Part shown: positions 53,745 to 63,225 of the stretch, one piece after another
How the letters are laid out: every line of letters begins with the position of its first letter
How positions within the stretch are numbered: position 1 is the stretch's first letter
Assembly (NCBI RefSeq): GCF_004912275.1
Contig: NZ_STGY01000037.1
Location: 13,855-77,854, forward strand
Length of the DNA stretch: 64,000 nt
DNA from: Glycomyces buryatensis
GTDB lineage: Bacteria; Actinomycetota; Actinomycetes; Mycobacteriales; Micromonosporaceae
Direction of reading: 5' to 3'
Notes under the pieces: model-generated
What the model was told of the DNA's origin: nothing
Database searches by the model: none
The model's input: only the letters and a program-made list of their open reading frames with translations
Translations under genes and position numbers: made by a program

Positions 53745-54994
53745 CATTCCTCGACGGCACCCGGTGGTCCGACATCCACACCACCGCGGTCTGCGCCTTC
53801 CTCGCAGGCACCGCCATGTTCACCGCCGACTTCGCCCTCCTGCTCAGGCTTCAGACCGCCGGCCACGGCGGCATCGCCGTCGCCTCCCTGATCATCTGCG
53901 CCACCCTCCCCCTGGTCGTCCTCGCCCCGATCACCGGGCGCCTCGCCGACCGCTTCGACAGCCGCACCCTCATGGTCCTCAGCGGCGTCCTCCAGGCCGG
54001 GGCCATCGCCGCCATGGCCTTCACCGACGACCTGTTCGCGCTCCTCGGCCTGGTCGTCCTCAACGCCTGCGGCACCGCGCTGCTCCAACCGACCGTCGGA
54101 GCGCTCACCCCGCTCATGGCGACCGAGGCCGACCTGCCGCGCGCCGTCGCCTTCGTCTCCAGCGGAAACCTGCTCGGCATGGCCGCCGGGCCCGCCGCCG
54201 CCGGCTTCATCATCGGCGCCCACGGCGTCGGCGCCGCGCTGGCCATCTCGGCCGGGTGCGCCGCGCTGCGGGCCCTGCTGTGCTGCGACATCCGCACCAG
54301 ACGCGGCGGGACCCGTCGCGAGAGAGTGGACAGGCACCGGTCGCCCACGGCCGCATGGCGACTGCGCGACGACCGGATGCTGCTCACGATGGTCCTCGGA
54401 CTGAGCTCCGTCCTCGCGGCGCTCTGCGCGGTCAATGTCCTCAGCGTCTTCCTGGTCCGCGAGGTCTATGACGCGTCCGAGAGCACCTTCGGCCTCGTCC
54501 GTGCATGCTGGACGGTAGGCATGGCCGGCGGGGCCTGGATCGCCGCCGCCGTCATCGCCCGCCTGAAGCGCGACTCCCAACTGGCGGGGATGCAGATGAT
54601 CTGCCTGGCCGGGATCGGCGTGGTCGCCTTCATGCAGGGCATCCCGCTGTTCACGGTGTTCCTGCTGGTGCCGCTCAACCTGTTCGGCGGCCTGTTCAAC
54701 GCGGGGGAGAACGCGGCCCTGGCGAACGCGGAGGCGCGCCGCGTCCCCGAAGCCCTTCGGGGACAGGCGAACGCCGGTGTGAGCGCCCCGTTGAACGCGG
54801 CGCAGCTCATCGGGTTCTTCCTGGGCGGCGCGATGTCGACGGTCCTGGACGTGCAGCTCTCGTTCGTGCTCGTCGGCCTCATCTCGATCGCGATCGCGGC
54901 CGCCTGCGTCCCCGCCATTCGCCGGGCCGCCCGCGCCGAGCCCCGGGACGGTGTCCCGGCCGATGCGCAGCCGGAACTCGCGCCGGTCGCCTGA
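53732..54994 (+). CDS. MFS transporter
   Basis: 420 residues with about 12 TM helices and motif A GRLADRFDSRTLMVLSG near residue 70. Related to drug/antibiotic efflux MFS proteins (MdfA/enterobactin-exporter-like). Directly downstream of the ArsR-type regulator and under its probable operator, so expression is likely substrate-induced. It converges on modC 48 bp later. Confidence 0.87.
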   Translation: MSFTSFLDGTRWSDIHTTAVCAFLAGTAMFTADFALLLRLQTAGHGGIAVASLIICATLPLVVLAPITGRLADRFDSRTLMVLSGVLQAGAIAAMAFTDDLFALLGLVVLNACGTALLQPTVGALTPLMATEADLPRAVAFVSSGNLLGMAAGPAAAGFIIGAHGVGAALAISAGCAALRALLCCDIRTRRGGTRRERVDRHRSPTAAWRLRDDRMLLTMVLGLSSVLAALCAVNVLSVFLVREVYDASESTFGLVRACWTVGMAGGAWIAAAVIARLKRDSQLAGMQMICLAGIGVVAFMQGIPLFTVFLLVPLNLFGGLFNAGENAALANAEARRVPEALRGQANAGVSAPLNAAQLIGFFLGGAMSTVLDVQLSFVLVGLISIAIAAACVPAIRRAARAEPRDGVPADAQPELAPVA

Positions 54995-55042
54995 GATCGG
55001 GTGTTGTCCAGCACGGAAACGGCGCCCCGATCACCCCCCGGC

Positions 55043-56194
55043 TCAGGTCGGGTAGGCGCGGATCTCCGAGGCCTTCACGGCCGCCCACACCTGCTGTCCC
55101 GGCTCCAGCCGCAGCTGCGCCACCGCGGCCGGAGTCACGTCGGCGGCGGCGCGGAGCGGGCCCTCGAGCTGGACGCGCAGATTGTCGCCGTGGCGGTGGA
55201 TGCCCGATACCGTTGCCCGCCAAGTGTTCCGAGGGCTGCCGTCGGGACGCTTCAGGAACAGCGCGACCGCGCTGGGGGCGAAGGCCGCGAATGCCGGGCC
55301 GTCGAGCGGATCGGCGACGGTCAACGTCAAGTCGCCGTCGAGCGCGACCCGGTGCCCTTCGGCGCGGCCTCGGTAGAGATTGAGACCGACCAGCCGGGCG
55401 ACGTAGTCGGTGCGGGGCCGGGCGGTGATCGACTCGGCGTCGCCCTCCTGAACGGCCCGTCCGTCCTCGATGACGACGAGGCGGTCCGCGAGCATCAGAG
55501 CGTCCACCGGATCATGAGTGACCACAATGGCCGCTCCAGTGTGGCCGGTGAGGTGCCGGTGGAGTTCGGCGCGGGTGTCGAGCCGGGTGCGGGCGTCGAG
55601 GGCCGCGAGCGGTTCGTCCAGCAGCAGCAGCGCCGGATTGGTGGCGAGGGCCCTGGCGAGGGCCACCCGCTGGGCCTGACCGCCCGAGAGCTGCTTCGGG
55701 CGCCGGTCCCCCATGTCCCCCAGGCCGACCCGGTCGAGCCACCCGGCGGCGCGGGCGCGGGCGGCGGCGCGCCTCAGGCCCTGCCGACGGGGGCCGAAGG
55801 CCACATTGTCGAGCGCGTTCAGGTGGGGGAACAGCAGATAGTCCTGGAAGACGACGCCGATGCGGCGGCGCTCGGGCGGGACCCACTGGGCCCGGCCCGG
55901 CTCGCCTCCGCGTCGGCTCGCGACCCGGTCGAGCTCGCGTCCGTCAAGGGCCACAAAGCCATCCGAGAGCGATTCGAGCCCGGCGAGGGCACGCAGCGCG
56001 GTGGACTTGCCGGCGCCATTGGGCCCCAGGAGGGCGACGGTCTCGCCCGCGGCCACGCGCAGACGCAGATCGAGGCGGAACTCGCCGCGTTCGACCACCA
56101 GGTGGGTATCGAGTCCGGGCGGGGTCCCCGAATCCGTTTCCCGCACCTCGCTCCCGGGTCGGCGGTCCGGCTCAGACTGCTGCCCGGCGTTCAC
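55043..56194 (-). CDS. modC: Molybdate ABC transporter ATP-binding protein
   Basis: 383 residues from GTG 56194, overlapping the modB stop by GTGA. Walker A GPNGAGKST at 57-65, signature QLSGGQAQRVALARAL, Walker B ALLLLDEP, H-loop VTHD. The C-terminal TOBE (MOP-like) domain RNTWRATVSGIHRHGDNLRVQLEG binds molybdate. It energises ModB to import molybdate. Confidence 0.92.
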   Translation of the reverse strand: MNAGQQSEPDRRPGSEVRETDSGTPPGLDTHLVVERGEFRLDLRLRVAAGETVALLGPNGAGKSTALRALAGLESLSDGFVALDGRELDRVASRRGGEPGRAQWVPPERRRIGVVFQDYLLFPHLNALDNVAFGPRRQGLRRAAARARAAGWLDRVGLGDMGDRRPKQLSGGQAQRVALARALATNPALLLLDEPLAALDARTRLDTRAELHRHLTGHTGAAIVVTHDPVDALMLADRLVVIEDGRAVQEGDAESITARPRTDYVARLVGLNLYRGRAEGHRVALDGDLTLTVADPLDGPAFAAFAPSAVALFLKRPDGSPRNTWRATVSGIHRHGDNLRVQLEGPLRAAADVTPAAVAQLRLEPGQQVWAAVKASEIRAYPT

Positions 56195-57012
56195 GGCGCG
56201 GCCGTCCAGCGCTCGCGCAGGGAGGCCAGGACGACCACCGAGACGGTCAACAGGATCAGGCTCAGCACGATCGCCGCCTCCAGGTCGCTTTGCAGCGCAA
56301 GGTAGACCGCCAGCGGCATGGTCTGGGTGCGGCCGGGGAAGTTGCCCGCGAAGGTGATCGTGGCACCGAACTCCCCGAGCGCCCGGGCCCAGCACAGGAC
56401 CGCGCCGGCGGCGACGCCGGGAGCGATCATCGGCAGCGTCACCCGCCAGAACACGGTCCAGCGGTCCGCGCCGAGGGTCGCCGCGGCCTCCTCGTAGCCC
56501 TCGTTCGCGCCGCGCAGCGCCCCCTCGACCGAGACGATGAGGAACGGCATCGACACGAACGTCATGGCGAGAACGACCGCGGCGCTGGTGAACGGGATGG
56601 TGATCCCGAAGGTCTCATCGAGCCATGACCCGACGATCCCATTGCGGCCGAACACGAGCAGCAGCGCGACGCCGCCGACCACGGGCGGGAGCACCAGCGG
56701 GACGGTGATGAGCGCGCGGACGACGCGGCGTCCGGGGAAGTCGCTGCGCGCCAGCAGCCAGGCGATCGGGACGCCCAGGACCAGACTCAGCGCGGTCGCG
56801 GCCGTCGCGGTCACCAGGGACAGACGCAGCGCCGCGAGTACTTCGGGCTCGGCCAGGCGCGCGGGCATGTCGGTCCAGGGCGCGCGGATCAGCAGGCCCA
56901 CCAAGGGAAGCGTGAGGAATGCCAGACCGATCAGGGCGGGCAGCAGCAGGGCGGCCGGGACGCGACGGCGCGCCCTGGCCCGGGGCCGAGTACGGATCCC
57001 GACTGTGCTCAT
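56191..57012 (-). CDS. modB: Molybdate ABC transporter permease
   Basis: 273 residues, five to six TM helices, and the EAA loop EEAAATLGADRWTVFWRVTLPM that docks onto ModC. The N terminus has a basic stretch. Lies between modA (6 bp gap) and modC (GTGA overlap), so the three are one operon. Confidence 0.93.
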   Translation of the reverse strand: MSTVGIRTRPRARARRRVPAALLLPALIGLAFLTLPLVGLLIRAPWTDMPARLAEPEVLAALRLSLVTATAATALSLVLGVPIAWLLARSDFPGRRVVRALITVPLVLPPVVGGVALLLVFGRNGIVGSWLDETFGITIPFTSAAVVLAMTFVSMPFLIVSVEGALRGANEGYEEAAATLGADRWTVFWRVTLPMIAPGVAAGAVLCWARALGEFGATITFAGNFPGRTQTMPLAVYLALQSDLEAAIVLSLILLTVSVVVLASLRERWTAAP

Positions 57013-57018
57013 GGCGAT

Positions 57019-57786
57019 CTAGGGCTGCTCGAAGCCGGCGCCCGAGAGGACCGACTGTGCGGCGTCGGAGTGCACGTATTCGGTGAACTCGCGGGCGAGG
57101 TCGGCGTTGGGGGCGTTCGTAAGAGCGGCGATCGGATAGGCGTTGACGGCCTTGCTCGCCTCGTCGAACTCGATGCCGTCGACCTCGTCCGCCGCGGCGA
57201 GGGTGTCGGTGCGGTAGACCAGCGCGGCGTCGACCTCGCCGAGGGTGAGCTTGGCGAGCGTGGCCCTGACATCGGCCTCGTAGGTGGCCGGGGTGACCTG
57301 ACCTCCGGCGGCGTCGATGACGGCCTGAGCGGTGGTGCCGCAAGGAACCTCCGGGGCGCACGCGGCGACCTTGAGGCCCTGGAGGTCACCGAGTCCGGTC
57401 ACGCCGCCCGGATTGCCCTCGGGGACGGCGATGACGAGTTGGTTGAGCGCGAAGGTCTCGGCGTTCTCGGCGCTGCCGGACTCGACCACGGTGTCCATAT
57501 TGGCCTCGTCGGCGGAGGCGAACACGTCGGCGGGCGCGCCTTGGTTGATCTGGGAGGCGAGCGTGGAGCTGCCGGCGAAGTTGAACTCGACGGTGACGCC
57601 CTCGTGCTCGGTCTCGAAATCCGCGCCGATTTCCTCGAAGGACTCGGTGAGGGAGGCGGCGGCGAAGACGCTGAGCGTGGTCTGGGAGGCCCCGTCGTCC
57701 GCATCGGCACCGGCGGTGCAGGCGCTCAAGGCGAGTGCGGCGCAGCCGAGAGCGGCGAGGGAGGTGCGGGCGGTGGCGGTGCGCAT
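57019..57786 (-). CDS. modA: Molybdate-binding lipoprotein
   Basis: 255 residues from ATG 57786. Lipobox LSAC gives Cys lipidation after a signal peptide, then LSVFAAASLTESFEEIG, the ModA ligand-site segment (Ser of AASL), and GSSTLASQINQGAPADVF. It captures molybdate or tungstate outside the membrane for ModBC. Confidence 0.94.
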   Translation of the reverse strand: MRTATARTSLAALGCAALALSACTAGADADDGASQTTLSVFAAASLTESFEEIGADFETEHEGVTVEFNFAGSSTLASQINQGAPADVFASADEANMDTVVESGSAENAETFALNQLVIAVPEGNPGGVTGLGDLQGLKVAACAPEVPCGTTAQAVIDAAGGQVTPATYEADVRATLAKLTLGEVDAALVYRTDTLAAADEVDGIEFDEASKAVNAYPIAALTNAPNADLAREFTEYVHSDAAQSVLSGAGFEQP

Positions 57787-57800
57787 GAGGGCTCTCCGGT

Positions 57801-58199
57801 TCAGGTCCGGTCGGGGCGTTCGACGACGACGGCCGTGGACTTGACGACGGCGGTGGCGAGCGAGCCGACCTCGAGGCCGAGCTCGTCCACGGCCTCGGCG
57901 CTCATCAGCGAGACCACCCGGAACGGGCCCACCTGGAGATCGACCTGCGCCATCACCTTGTCCCTGACGATGGCGGTAACGATGCCGCGCAAGCGGTTCC
58001 GGGCCGAGGAGGAGCCGGAGCCCGCGTCGGGCTCGGCGGCGCGGGAGCGGGCGAAGGCGGCCAGGTCGGCGCCGTCGATGAGGCGCTGGCCGTGGTCGTC
58101 GCGCGCGGCGGTGAGGCGGCCGGCATCGATCCAGCGCCGCAGCGTGTCGGCACTGACCCCGAGCAACTCGGCGGCCTCGCCGATGCGGAACATGGTCAC
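57801..58199 (-). CDS. MerR-like/TOBE molybdate-responsive regulator
   Basis: 132 residues (GTG 58199; ATG 58193 also possible, MFRIGEAAELLGVS). N-terminal MerR-type helix-turn-helix RIGEAAELLGVSADTLRRWI, then a TOBE/MOP domain RNRLRGIVTAIVRDKVMAQVDL that binds molybdate. It lies 14 bp before modA on the same strand and probably controls the mod operon; a TGTAAA...TTTACA repeat lies upstream. Confidence 0.85.
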   Translation of the reverse strand: MTMFRIGEAAELLGVSADTLRRWIDAGRLTAARDDHGQRLIDGADLAAFARSRAAEPDAGSGSSSARNRLRGIVTAIVRDKVMAQVDLQVGPFRVVSLMSAEAVDELGLEVGSLATAVVKSTAVVVERPDRT

Positions 58200-58230
58200 A
58201 CCATCGATCGTAGTCTCGCAGATGCGACTC

Positions 58231-58257
58231 TGTAAACGAATATCGCTTGGATTTACA
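58231..58257. promoter_or_regulatory. TGTAAA...TTTACA repeat upstream of the mod operon
   Basis: Inverted hexamers TGTAAA (58231) and TTTACA (58252) with a 15-nt spacer, 32 bp upstream of the regulator start. It resembles a molybdate-regulator operator. Confidence 0.45.
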
Positions 58258-58391
58258 AGACCGTTGCCCCGCTCGATTCGCGAATGCGGCGGGATCCATC
58301 GGCCGCCGGACGATGTCGTACCTCGGCGCCATAGTTGATAGTGGGGGACCCCAGGGGTCCGATTTGAAGGCTGATGCCTCGGATGTCCGCC

Positions 58392-58733
58392 CTATCCCCA
58401 GCCGAGTTCGTGGAGGCGGTGCTCCTCGATGCCGAAGTGATGGGCGATCTCGTGGACCACCGTCACCGCGACCTCCTTCACGACCTCCTCGGTCGAAGCG
58501 CACATGCGCAGGGTCGGCCCCCGGTAGATCGTGATGGTGTCCGGCAGGACCCCGCCGTACTCCCAGCCCCGGTCCGTCAGGGCCGTCCCCTCGTAGAGGC
58601 CCAGCAGCTCCTTCTCGGGACCGTCCGGTTCGTCCTCGACCAGGATCACCACGTTGTCCAGCATCGCCAGCAGCTGCTGGGGTACCGCGTCCAGCGCGTC
58701 CCCCACCGCCGCCTCGAAGTCCGCATGCTCCAT
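58392..58733 (-). CDS. Small zincin (metallopeptidase family) protein
   Basis: 113 residues from ATG 58733 (MEHADFEAAV). HEIAHHFGIEEHRL holds the HExxH zinc motif with a third His in EEH downstream. Matches the actinobacterial possibly-zinc metallopeptidase family (DUF1025-like). It precedes serS divergently by 66 bp. Substrate unknown. Confidence 0.85.
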   Translation of the reverse strand: MEHADFEAAVGDALDAVPQQLLAMLDNVVILVEDEPDGPEKELLGLYEGTALTDRGWEYGGVLPDTITIYRGPTLRMCASTEEVVKEVAVTVVHEIAHHFGIEEHRLHELGWG

Positions 58734-58799
58734 CTCTACCGCCACAGTCCCACGATATGGCTTTGAGAAGCCGATGTGCAGGCCGGTAACCTGGTGGGC

Positions 58800-60056
58800 G
58801 TGATTGATCTGCGAGCACTGCGAGAAGACCCGGACGCCTATCGCGCCAGCCAGCGCAAACGCGGCGCCTCCCCGGACTCCGTCGACGCCCTGCTGTCCGC
58901 CGACGCCGACCACCGCAGCGCCCTCCAGTCCTTCGAGACCCTCCGCGCCGAGCAGAAGGGTCTGGGTAAGCAGATCGCGAAGGCGAGCCCCGACGAGAAG
59001 CAGGGACTGCTGGCGCGCACCAAGACCCTCGCCGAGGAGGTCAAGACCGCCGAGTCGCGCGTGACCGCCACGGCCGCCGCGTTCGAGGCGGCCGGGCGCG
59101 CCCTGCCGAACCTGGTCGCGGGCGAGGCCCCGGCCGGCGGCGAGGACGACTTCATCGTGCTGCGCGAGGTCGGCGAGACCACCGTCCCCGAGAACGTCCG
59201 CGACCACCTCGAGATCGGCACGGCCCTGGGCCTGATCGACACCGAGCGCGGCGCGAAGACCTCGGGCGCGCGCTTCTACTACCTCACCGGCGACGGGGCG
59301 ATGCTCCAGCTGGCGATGCTGAACCTGGCGATCCAGCAGGCCGTGGCGACCGGATTCACGCCGATGATCCCGCCGGTCCTGGTGCGCCCGGATGCGATGG
59401 AGGGCACCGGTTTCCTCGGCGAGCACTCCGACGAGATCTACTACCTCGAACGCGACGAGCTGTACCTGGTCGGCACCTCCGAGGTCCCGCTGGCCTCGTA
59501 CCACTCGGGCGAGAACCTGGGTGATCTTTCGGAGCCGCGGCGCTATGCGGCCTGGTCGTCGTGCTTCCGGCGCGAGGCCGGCTCGTACGGCAAGGACACG
59601 AAGGGGATCCTGCGGGTCCACCAGTTCGACAAGATCGAGATGTTCTCGTTCTGCCGCCCCGAGGACGCCGAGGCCGAGCACCGCAAGCTTCTGTCCTATG
59701 AGGAGCAGATGCTGAAGAAGATGGAGCTGCCCTACCGGGTCATCGACGTCGCCGCCGGCGACCTGGGGACCTCGGCCGCCCGCAAGTTCGACACCGAGGC
59801 GTGGGTGCCCAGCCAGGGCCGCTACCGCGAGCTGACCTCGACCTCGAACTGCACGACGTTCCAGGCCCGGCGCCTGAACATCAAGTACCGCGACGAGCAG
59901 GGCCGGAACGCGGTCGCCGCGACCCTCAACGGCACGCTCGCGACCACGCGTTGGCTGGTGTCGATCCTGGAGAACCACCAGCAGCCGGACGGCTCGGTGG
60001 CGGTCCCGAAGGCCCTCCAGCCCTTCCTGGGCAAGGAAGTCATCGAACCTAAGTAG
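58800..60056 (+). CDS. serS: Serine-tRNA ligase
   Basis: 418 residues from GTG 58800 ([10 protein letters not shown]). N-terminal antiparallel coiled coil (about 1-110) that recognises tRNA-Ser; class II catalytic domain with motif 2 [20 protein letters not shown] and motif 3 [18 protein letters not shown]. Essential for serine charging. A strong terminator follows. Confidence 0.97.
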   Translation: MIDLRALREDPDAYRASQRKRGASPDSVDALLSADADHRSALQSFETLRAEQKGLGKQIAKASPDEKQGLLARTKTLAEEVKTAESRVTATAAAFEAAGRALPNLVAGEAPAGGEDDFIVLREVGETTVPENVRDHLEIGTALGLIDTERGAKTSGARFYYLTGDGAMLQLAMLNLAIQQAVATGFTPMIPPVLVRPDAMEGTGFLGEHSDEIYYLERDELYLVGTSEVPLASYHSGENLGDLSEPRRYAAWSSCFRREAGSYGKDTKGILRVHQFDKIEMFSFCRPEDAEAEHRKLLSYEEQMLKKMELPYRVIDVAAGDLGTSAARKFDTEAWVPSQGRYRELTSTSNCTTFQARRLNIKYRDEQGRNAVAATLNGTLATTRWLVSILENHQQPDGSVAVPKALQPFLGKEVIEPK

Positions 60057-60081
60057 GGCACCGAAGTAGGACGTAGCGAAG

Positions 60082-60111
60082 CGGCCCGCCGACCGGAAGG
60101 TCGGCGGGCCG
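60082..60111 (+). terminator. Terminator after serS
   Basis: CGGCCCGCCGACC / GGTCGGCGGGCCG with a GGAA loop and a TTTT run 5 nt later. Confidence 0.85.
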
Positions 60112-60230
60112 TGCGTTTTCGGGCGTTTCCGGTTCTTTTGGCGACCCGACCAACCTGTGGGCCCCCGGCTTCAAAAACCGTGACATGGGGCTGCGACAGA
60201 AACCCTCAGTGCCGAGAAACCCTCTGGTTC

Positions 60231-60596
60231 TCAGGATGTGAGGTTTTCTTCGCACCAGTTCTTGAGGACCAGTGCGTGGTTGATCCGCGGGTCCTTCGCC
60301 GCGTACAGCAGCGTCACCGGTCCGGCGGCGGCCGCGGTCAGGATCGGTTCGGTCCGTTCGGGGTGTCCGTCGAGCTCGGAGCGGTAGCGCTGCGCGAACT
60401 CCTCGAACCGTTCGGGCCGGTGCCCGAACCAGATCCGCAGGTTGGGCGACGGCGCCGCGTCCGGTAGCCATTCGGCTCCGGCCACGTCCTCCTTGCTGAC
60501 GCCCCGGGGCCACAGCCGGTCGACCATGAACACCGCCCCGGCCGGGGGCGCTTCCTGGCGGTAGTCGTAGACGCGTTCGATCGTGAAGTCAGCCAT
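60231..60596 (-). CDS. DUF488 family protein
   Basis: 121 residues from ATG 60596 (MADFTIERVYD). VDRLWPRGVSKEDVAGAEWL and LLYAAKDPRINHALVLKNW are the DUF488 signatures. Family members are small cytosolic proteins of unknown activity. The frame upstream to 60650 is not needed. Confidence 0.88.
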   Translation of the reverse strand: MADFTIERVYDYRQEAPPAGAVFMVDRLWPRGVSKEDVAGAEWLPDAAPSPNLRIWFGHRPERFEEFAQRYRSELDGHPERTEPILTAAAAGPVTLLYAAKDPRINHALVLKNWCEENLTS

Positions 60597-60712
60597 ATGG
60601 GCACCGTATGCCCCGACGGCCCGGTTCGGCCCATTTTCACGGGCTTTCACGTCGACGTGAGTTCAGCCTCCCGGGCCCCCGCCGTTCACCTTCGCGAGGC
60701 TACGGTTGGAGC

Positions 60713-61564
60713 GTGTCTGATATCTCCCCGTCACAGCCCCGGACCACTCCGCCCAAACTGGTCGCCGTCGACTTCGACGGCACCGTGGCCGACTACCACT
60801 ACGAGCAGGCGACCCGGCCCAGCGCCGCGGTGGTCGAGGCGATCCGTGCGGTCCGCGACGCGGGGGTCCCGGTCGCCGTCGTCACCGGCCGCCCGATCTG
60901 GGGCGCGCTCTACGGGGCCCGCGCGCTGGAGCTGTCCGACGGCTTCGTCTCCGCCTCCCACGGCGCCGGCGAGTACGACCTGATCGCGCAGGAGATCTCC
61001 CACCAGGAGACCGTCGACCCGCGCCCCGCCATCGAGGCCTTCCTCGCCGACGGCGTCGACGTCGAGTTCGCGGTGGAATGGGACCTGGACGGCTGGCGCC
61101 ACACCAAGGGCTTCAAGCGCGACTTCCACGCCGAGTGGGCCGGCGTCATCGGCATCGACGAAATCCTCGAACGACCCGCCCCCAGGCTGGTCGCCCGGGT
61201 CGACTCCGACAATCCTTACGGCGCAGGGAAACGCTGCCCGAACGCGATGCGCCTCGCTGAGGCCGCCGCCCTGAACCCGGCCGAATACCATGTCGAGGTC
61301 GGCTACAACGGCTGGATCGACGTCGGTCCCCCGGGAGTGAACAAAGCGACCGGAGTCGCCCGCATCGCGGACTACTACGGCGTATCATCGGCCGACACCG
61401 TCGTCTTCGGCGACGCTCACAACGACCTGACCATGTTCGCCTGGGCCGGACACGCCGTGGCGATGGGACAGGCCGAACCCGAAGTGCGCGCCGCCGCAGA
61501 CGAAGTCGCCCCCTCCATTTGGGAGGACGGCGTCGCGAAGGTCCTGGCGCGCTGGTTCTCCTGA
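60713..61564 (+). CDS. HAD superfamily (Cof-type) phosphatase
   Basis: 283 residues from GTG 60713 after GGTTGGAG. Catalytic motif AVDFDGTVAD (Asp nucleophile), Thr in VVTGRP, and VVFGDAHNDLTMF (metal Asp). The large cap and C-terminal layout match Cof/phosphoglycolate-type HADs. Acts on a sugar phosphate or similar; followed by a second HAD gene 87 bp away. Confidence 0.88.
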   Translation: MSDISPSQPRTTPPKLVAVDFDGTVADYHYEQATRPSAAVVEAIRAVRDAGVPVAVVTGRPIWGALYGARALELSDGFVSASHGAGEYDLIAQEISHQETVDPRPAIEAFLADGVDVEFAVEWDLDGWRHTKGFKRDFHAEWAGVIGIDEILERPAPRLVARVDSDNPYGAGKRCPNAMRLAEAAALNPAEYHVEVGYNGWIDVGPPGVNKATGVARIADYYGVSSADTVVFGDAHNDLTMFAWAGHAVAMGQAEPEVRAAADEVAPSIWEDGVAKVLARWFS

Positions 61565-61651
61565 GCCTTTGAGGAACAGATTCTCTGAGGCACAGCCCGA
61601 CCCGGCAAGCCATTCGCAGTGGCGGAACGAACGAGAAACCAAGGAGGAAGC

Positions 61652-62482
61652 ATGATCGGACTTTCCAAGGCTCCCCGGCTCGTCGCCACGGATCTCGATG
61701 GCACCCTCGTGCGCTCGGACGAGTCAGTCTCGCCGCGCAGCATGTCCGCGCTCAAGCGGCTCGCCGCCTCGGGAGTCATCCTGGTCGGCGCCACCGGCCG
61801 CGGCCCCCGACTACTTGAACTGTGCCGCAACGACATCCCCTCGGCCGACTTCCTCGTCCTCGGCCAAGGCGCCTTCGTCTACGAGTGCCGCTACGACGAC
61901 TCCATCGTGGAGATGGCGAACCGCTCCGTGGACGGCGAGATCCTCCACGACACGCTCAAACTGATCGAGGCCGAGGTGGGGCCGCTGCGGGCCCTGGCAG
62001 AGCCCGCCGACAACCTGCGCCACATCGCCGGCGATCCCTGGCCCGACTGGCCCTGGCCCTCCGTCGTCCCCCAGGCCGCCCCGCGCGAGGTCGCCTTCAC
62101 CGGACCGATGGTCAAGGGCTTCTTCAAGTCCGATGCCATCGACGGGCCCGAGCTGTTGCAGATCGCCATGGAGCTGGTCGACCTCGATTCGGTCGTCCTC
62201 ACCGAATCAGGCGTCGGGATGCTCGAAGTCTGCCCCGTCGGCGTGGACAAGGCGAACGGCATCCAGGTCGTGCTCGACAAGTTCGACATCGGCTGGGAGG
62301 ACGTGCTCGTCTTCGGCGACGCCACCAACGACCTGTCGATGATCCACCGCGCCGGACACGCCGTCGCGATGGCCAACGCCCACCCGTGGGTCAAGTCCGC
62401 CGCCGACGAGACCACCGTCGACGGCAATGACGACGACGGCCTGGCCCAGTACATCGAGGAAGTGCTCGAACTGCTCTCCTGA
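61652..62482 (+). CDS. HAD superfamily (Cof-type) phosphatase
   Basis: 276 residues from ATG 61652 with AAGGAGG. Motifs ATDLDGTLVRSD, VGATGRGP and VFGDATNDLSMIHRAG are all intact. Paralogue of the upstream HAD; both lie after serS, an arrangement common in actinomycetes. Substrate unknown. Confidence 0.9.
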   Translation: MIGLSKAPRLVATDLDGTLVRSDESVSPRSMSALKRLAASGVILVGATGRGPRLLELCRNDIPSADFLVLGQGAFVYECRYDDSIVEMANRSVDGEILHDTLKLIEAEVGPLRALAEPADNLRHIAGDPWPDWPWPSVVPQAAPREVAFTGPMVKGFFKSDAIDGPELLQIAMELVDLDSVVLTESGVGMLEVCPVGVDKANGIQVVLDKFDIGWEDVLVFGDATNDLSMIHRAGHAVAMANAHPWVKSAADETTVDGNDDDGLAQYIEEVLELLS

Positions 62483-62709
62483 CGGCTCCAGTCGGAGCTG
62501 AGTCGTAAATCCGACAATACCGCCCGGACCTCGACGTCTTCGGTGGTCGACGCCCCATCGGCCTCTCAGCCTGCGGATACGCAGGCGGCATCGGAACCTT
62601 GTGCACTGAATCCGTCTCAGGGTTCCGCTACCTTGAAATAGCCGATTCGGACGGCCCCGCGACGTGGCCCGACTCGGATGCGCATGCCCCCGAGAGCGTT
62701 GGAGCCCCG

Positions 62710-63219
62710 ATGAACGACGACAGTCTCCAGTCTGGAATCCCATTGCCCGCAACGCGGACGCCGATCAGCAGAGTGGTTCGGGAAGTGATCGAGGAGGTCG
62801 CCCCCGACGAGACTCCGATCGTCGACCGAATGGAGGGATCGAGCAACTCCCGGGCGGTGCGGCGATTGGAGCGCAGCGCAAAGCGGTCCGAGCCGTTGGC
62901 GTTCGGGGTCGAGGATCTGATTCCGCTGGTGGCACCGGTGGTGTGGATCGTGCTCACGAAGTTCCTGGAGACGATCGGGGAGAACACCGCGCAGTCGCTA
63001 TGGGACCGACTGCTGCGATGGCTGAGACTCAGACGCCTTGAGACTGTCCCGCCGCTGACCGCCGAGGAAATCGAGAGCGCGTGCGGCGCCGTCCGGGAGG
63101 CGCTGCTGGGCAAGGGCTTTGAGGCGGACAATGCCGACAGGATCACCGGCGCACTGAAGGAGAGCCTGCGGCGGCACTCCGGGCCCGATGAACTTGGCAG
63201 CGGCCCGAACCCGGATTAG
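62710..63219 (+). CDS. Hypothetical protein upstream of the membrane protease
   Basis: 169 residues from ATG 62710. A charged N-terminal region (VIEEVAPDETPIVDRMEGS) is followed by one weak hydrophobic segment LIPLVAPVVWIVLTKFLETI and a helical C terminus with basic patches (LLRWLRLRRLE). It ends 6 bp before the protease start, so it is probably co-transcribed and may assist or be cleaved by the protease. No family recognised. Confidence 0.6.
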   Translation: MNDDSLQSGIPLPATRTPISRVVREVIEEVAPDETPIVDRMEGSSNSRAVRRLERSAKRSEPLAFGVEDLIPLVAPVVWIVLTKFLETIGENTAQSLWDRLLRWLRLRRLETVPPLTAEEIESACGAVREALLGKGFEADNADRITGALKESLRRHSGPDELGSGPNPD

Positions 63220-63225
63220 CACGAG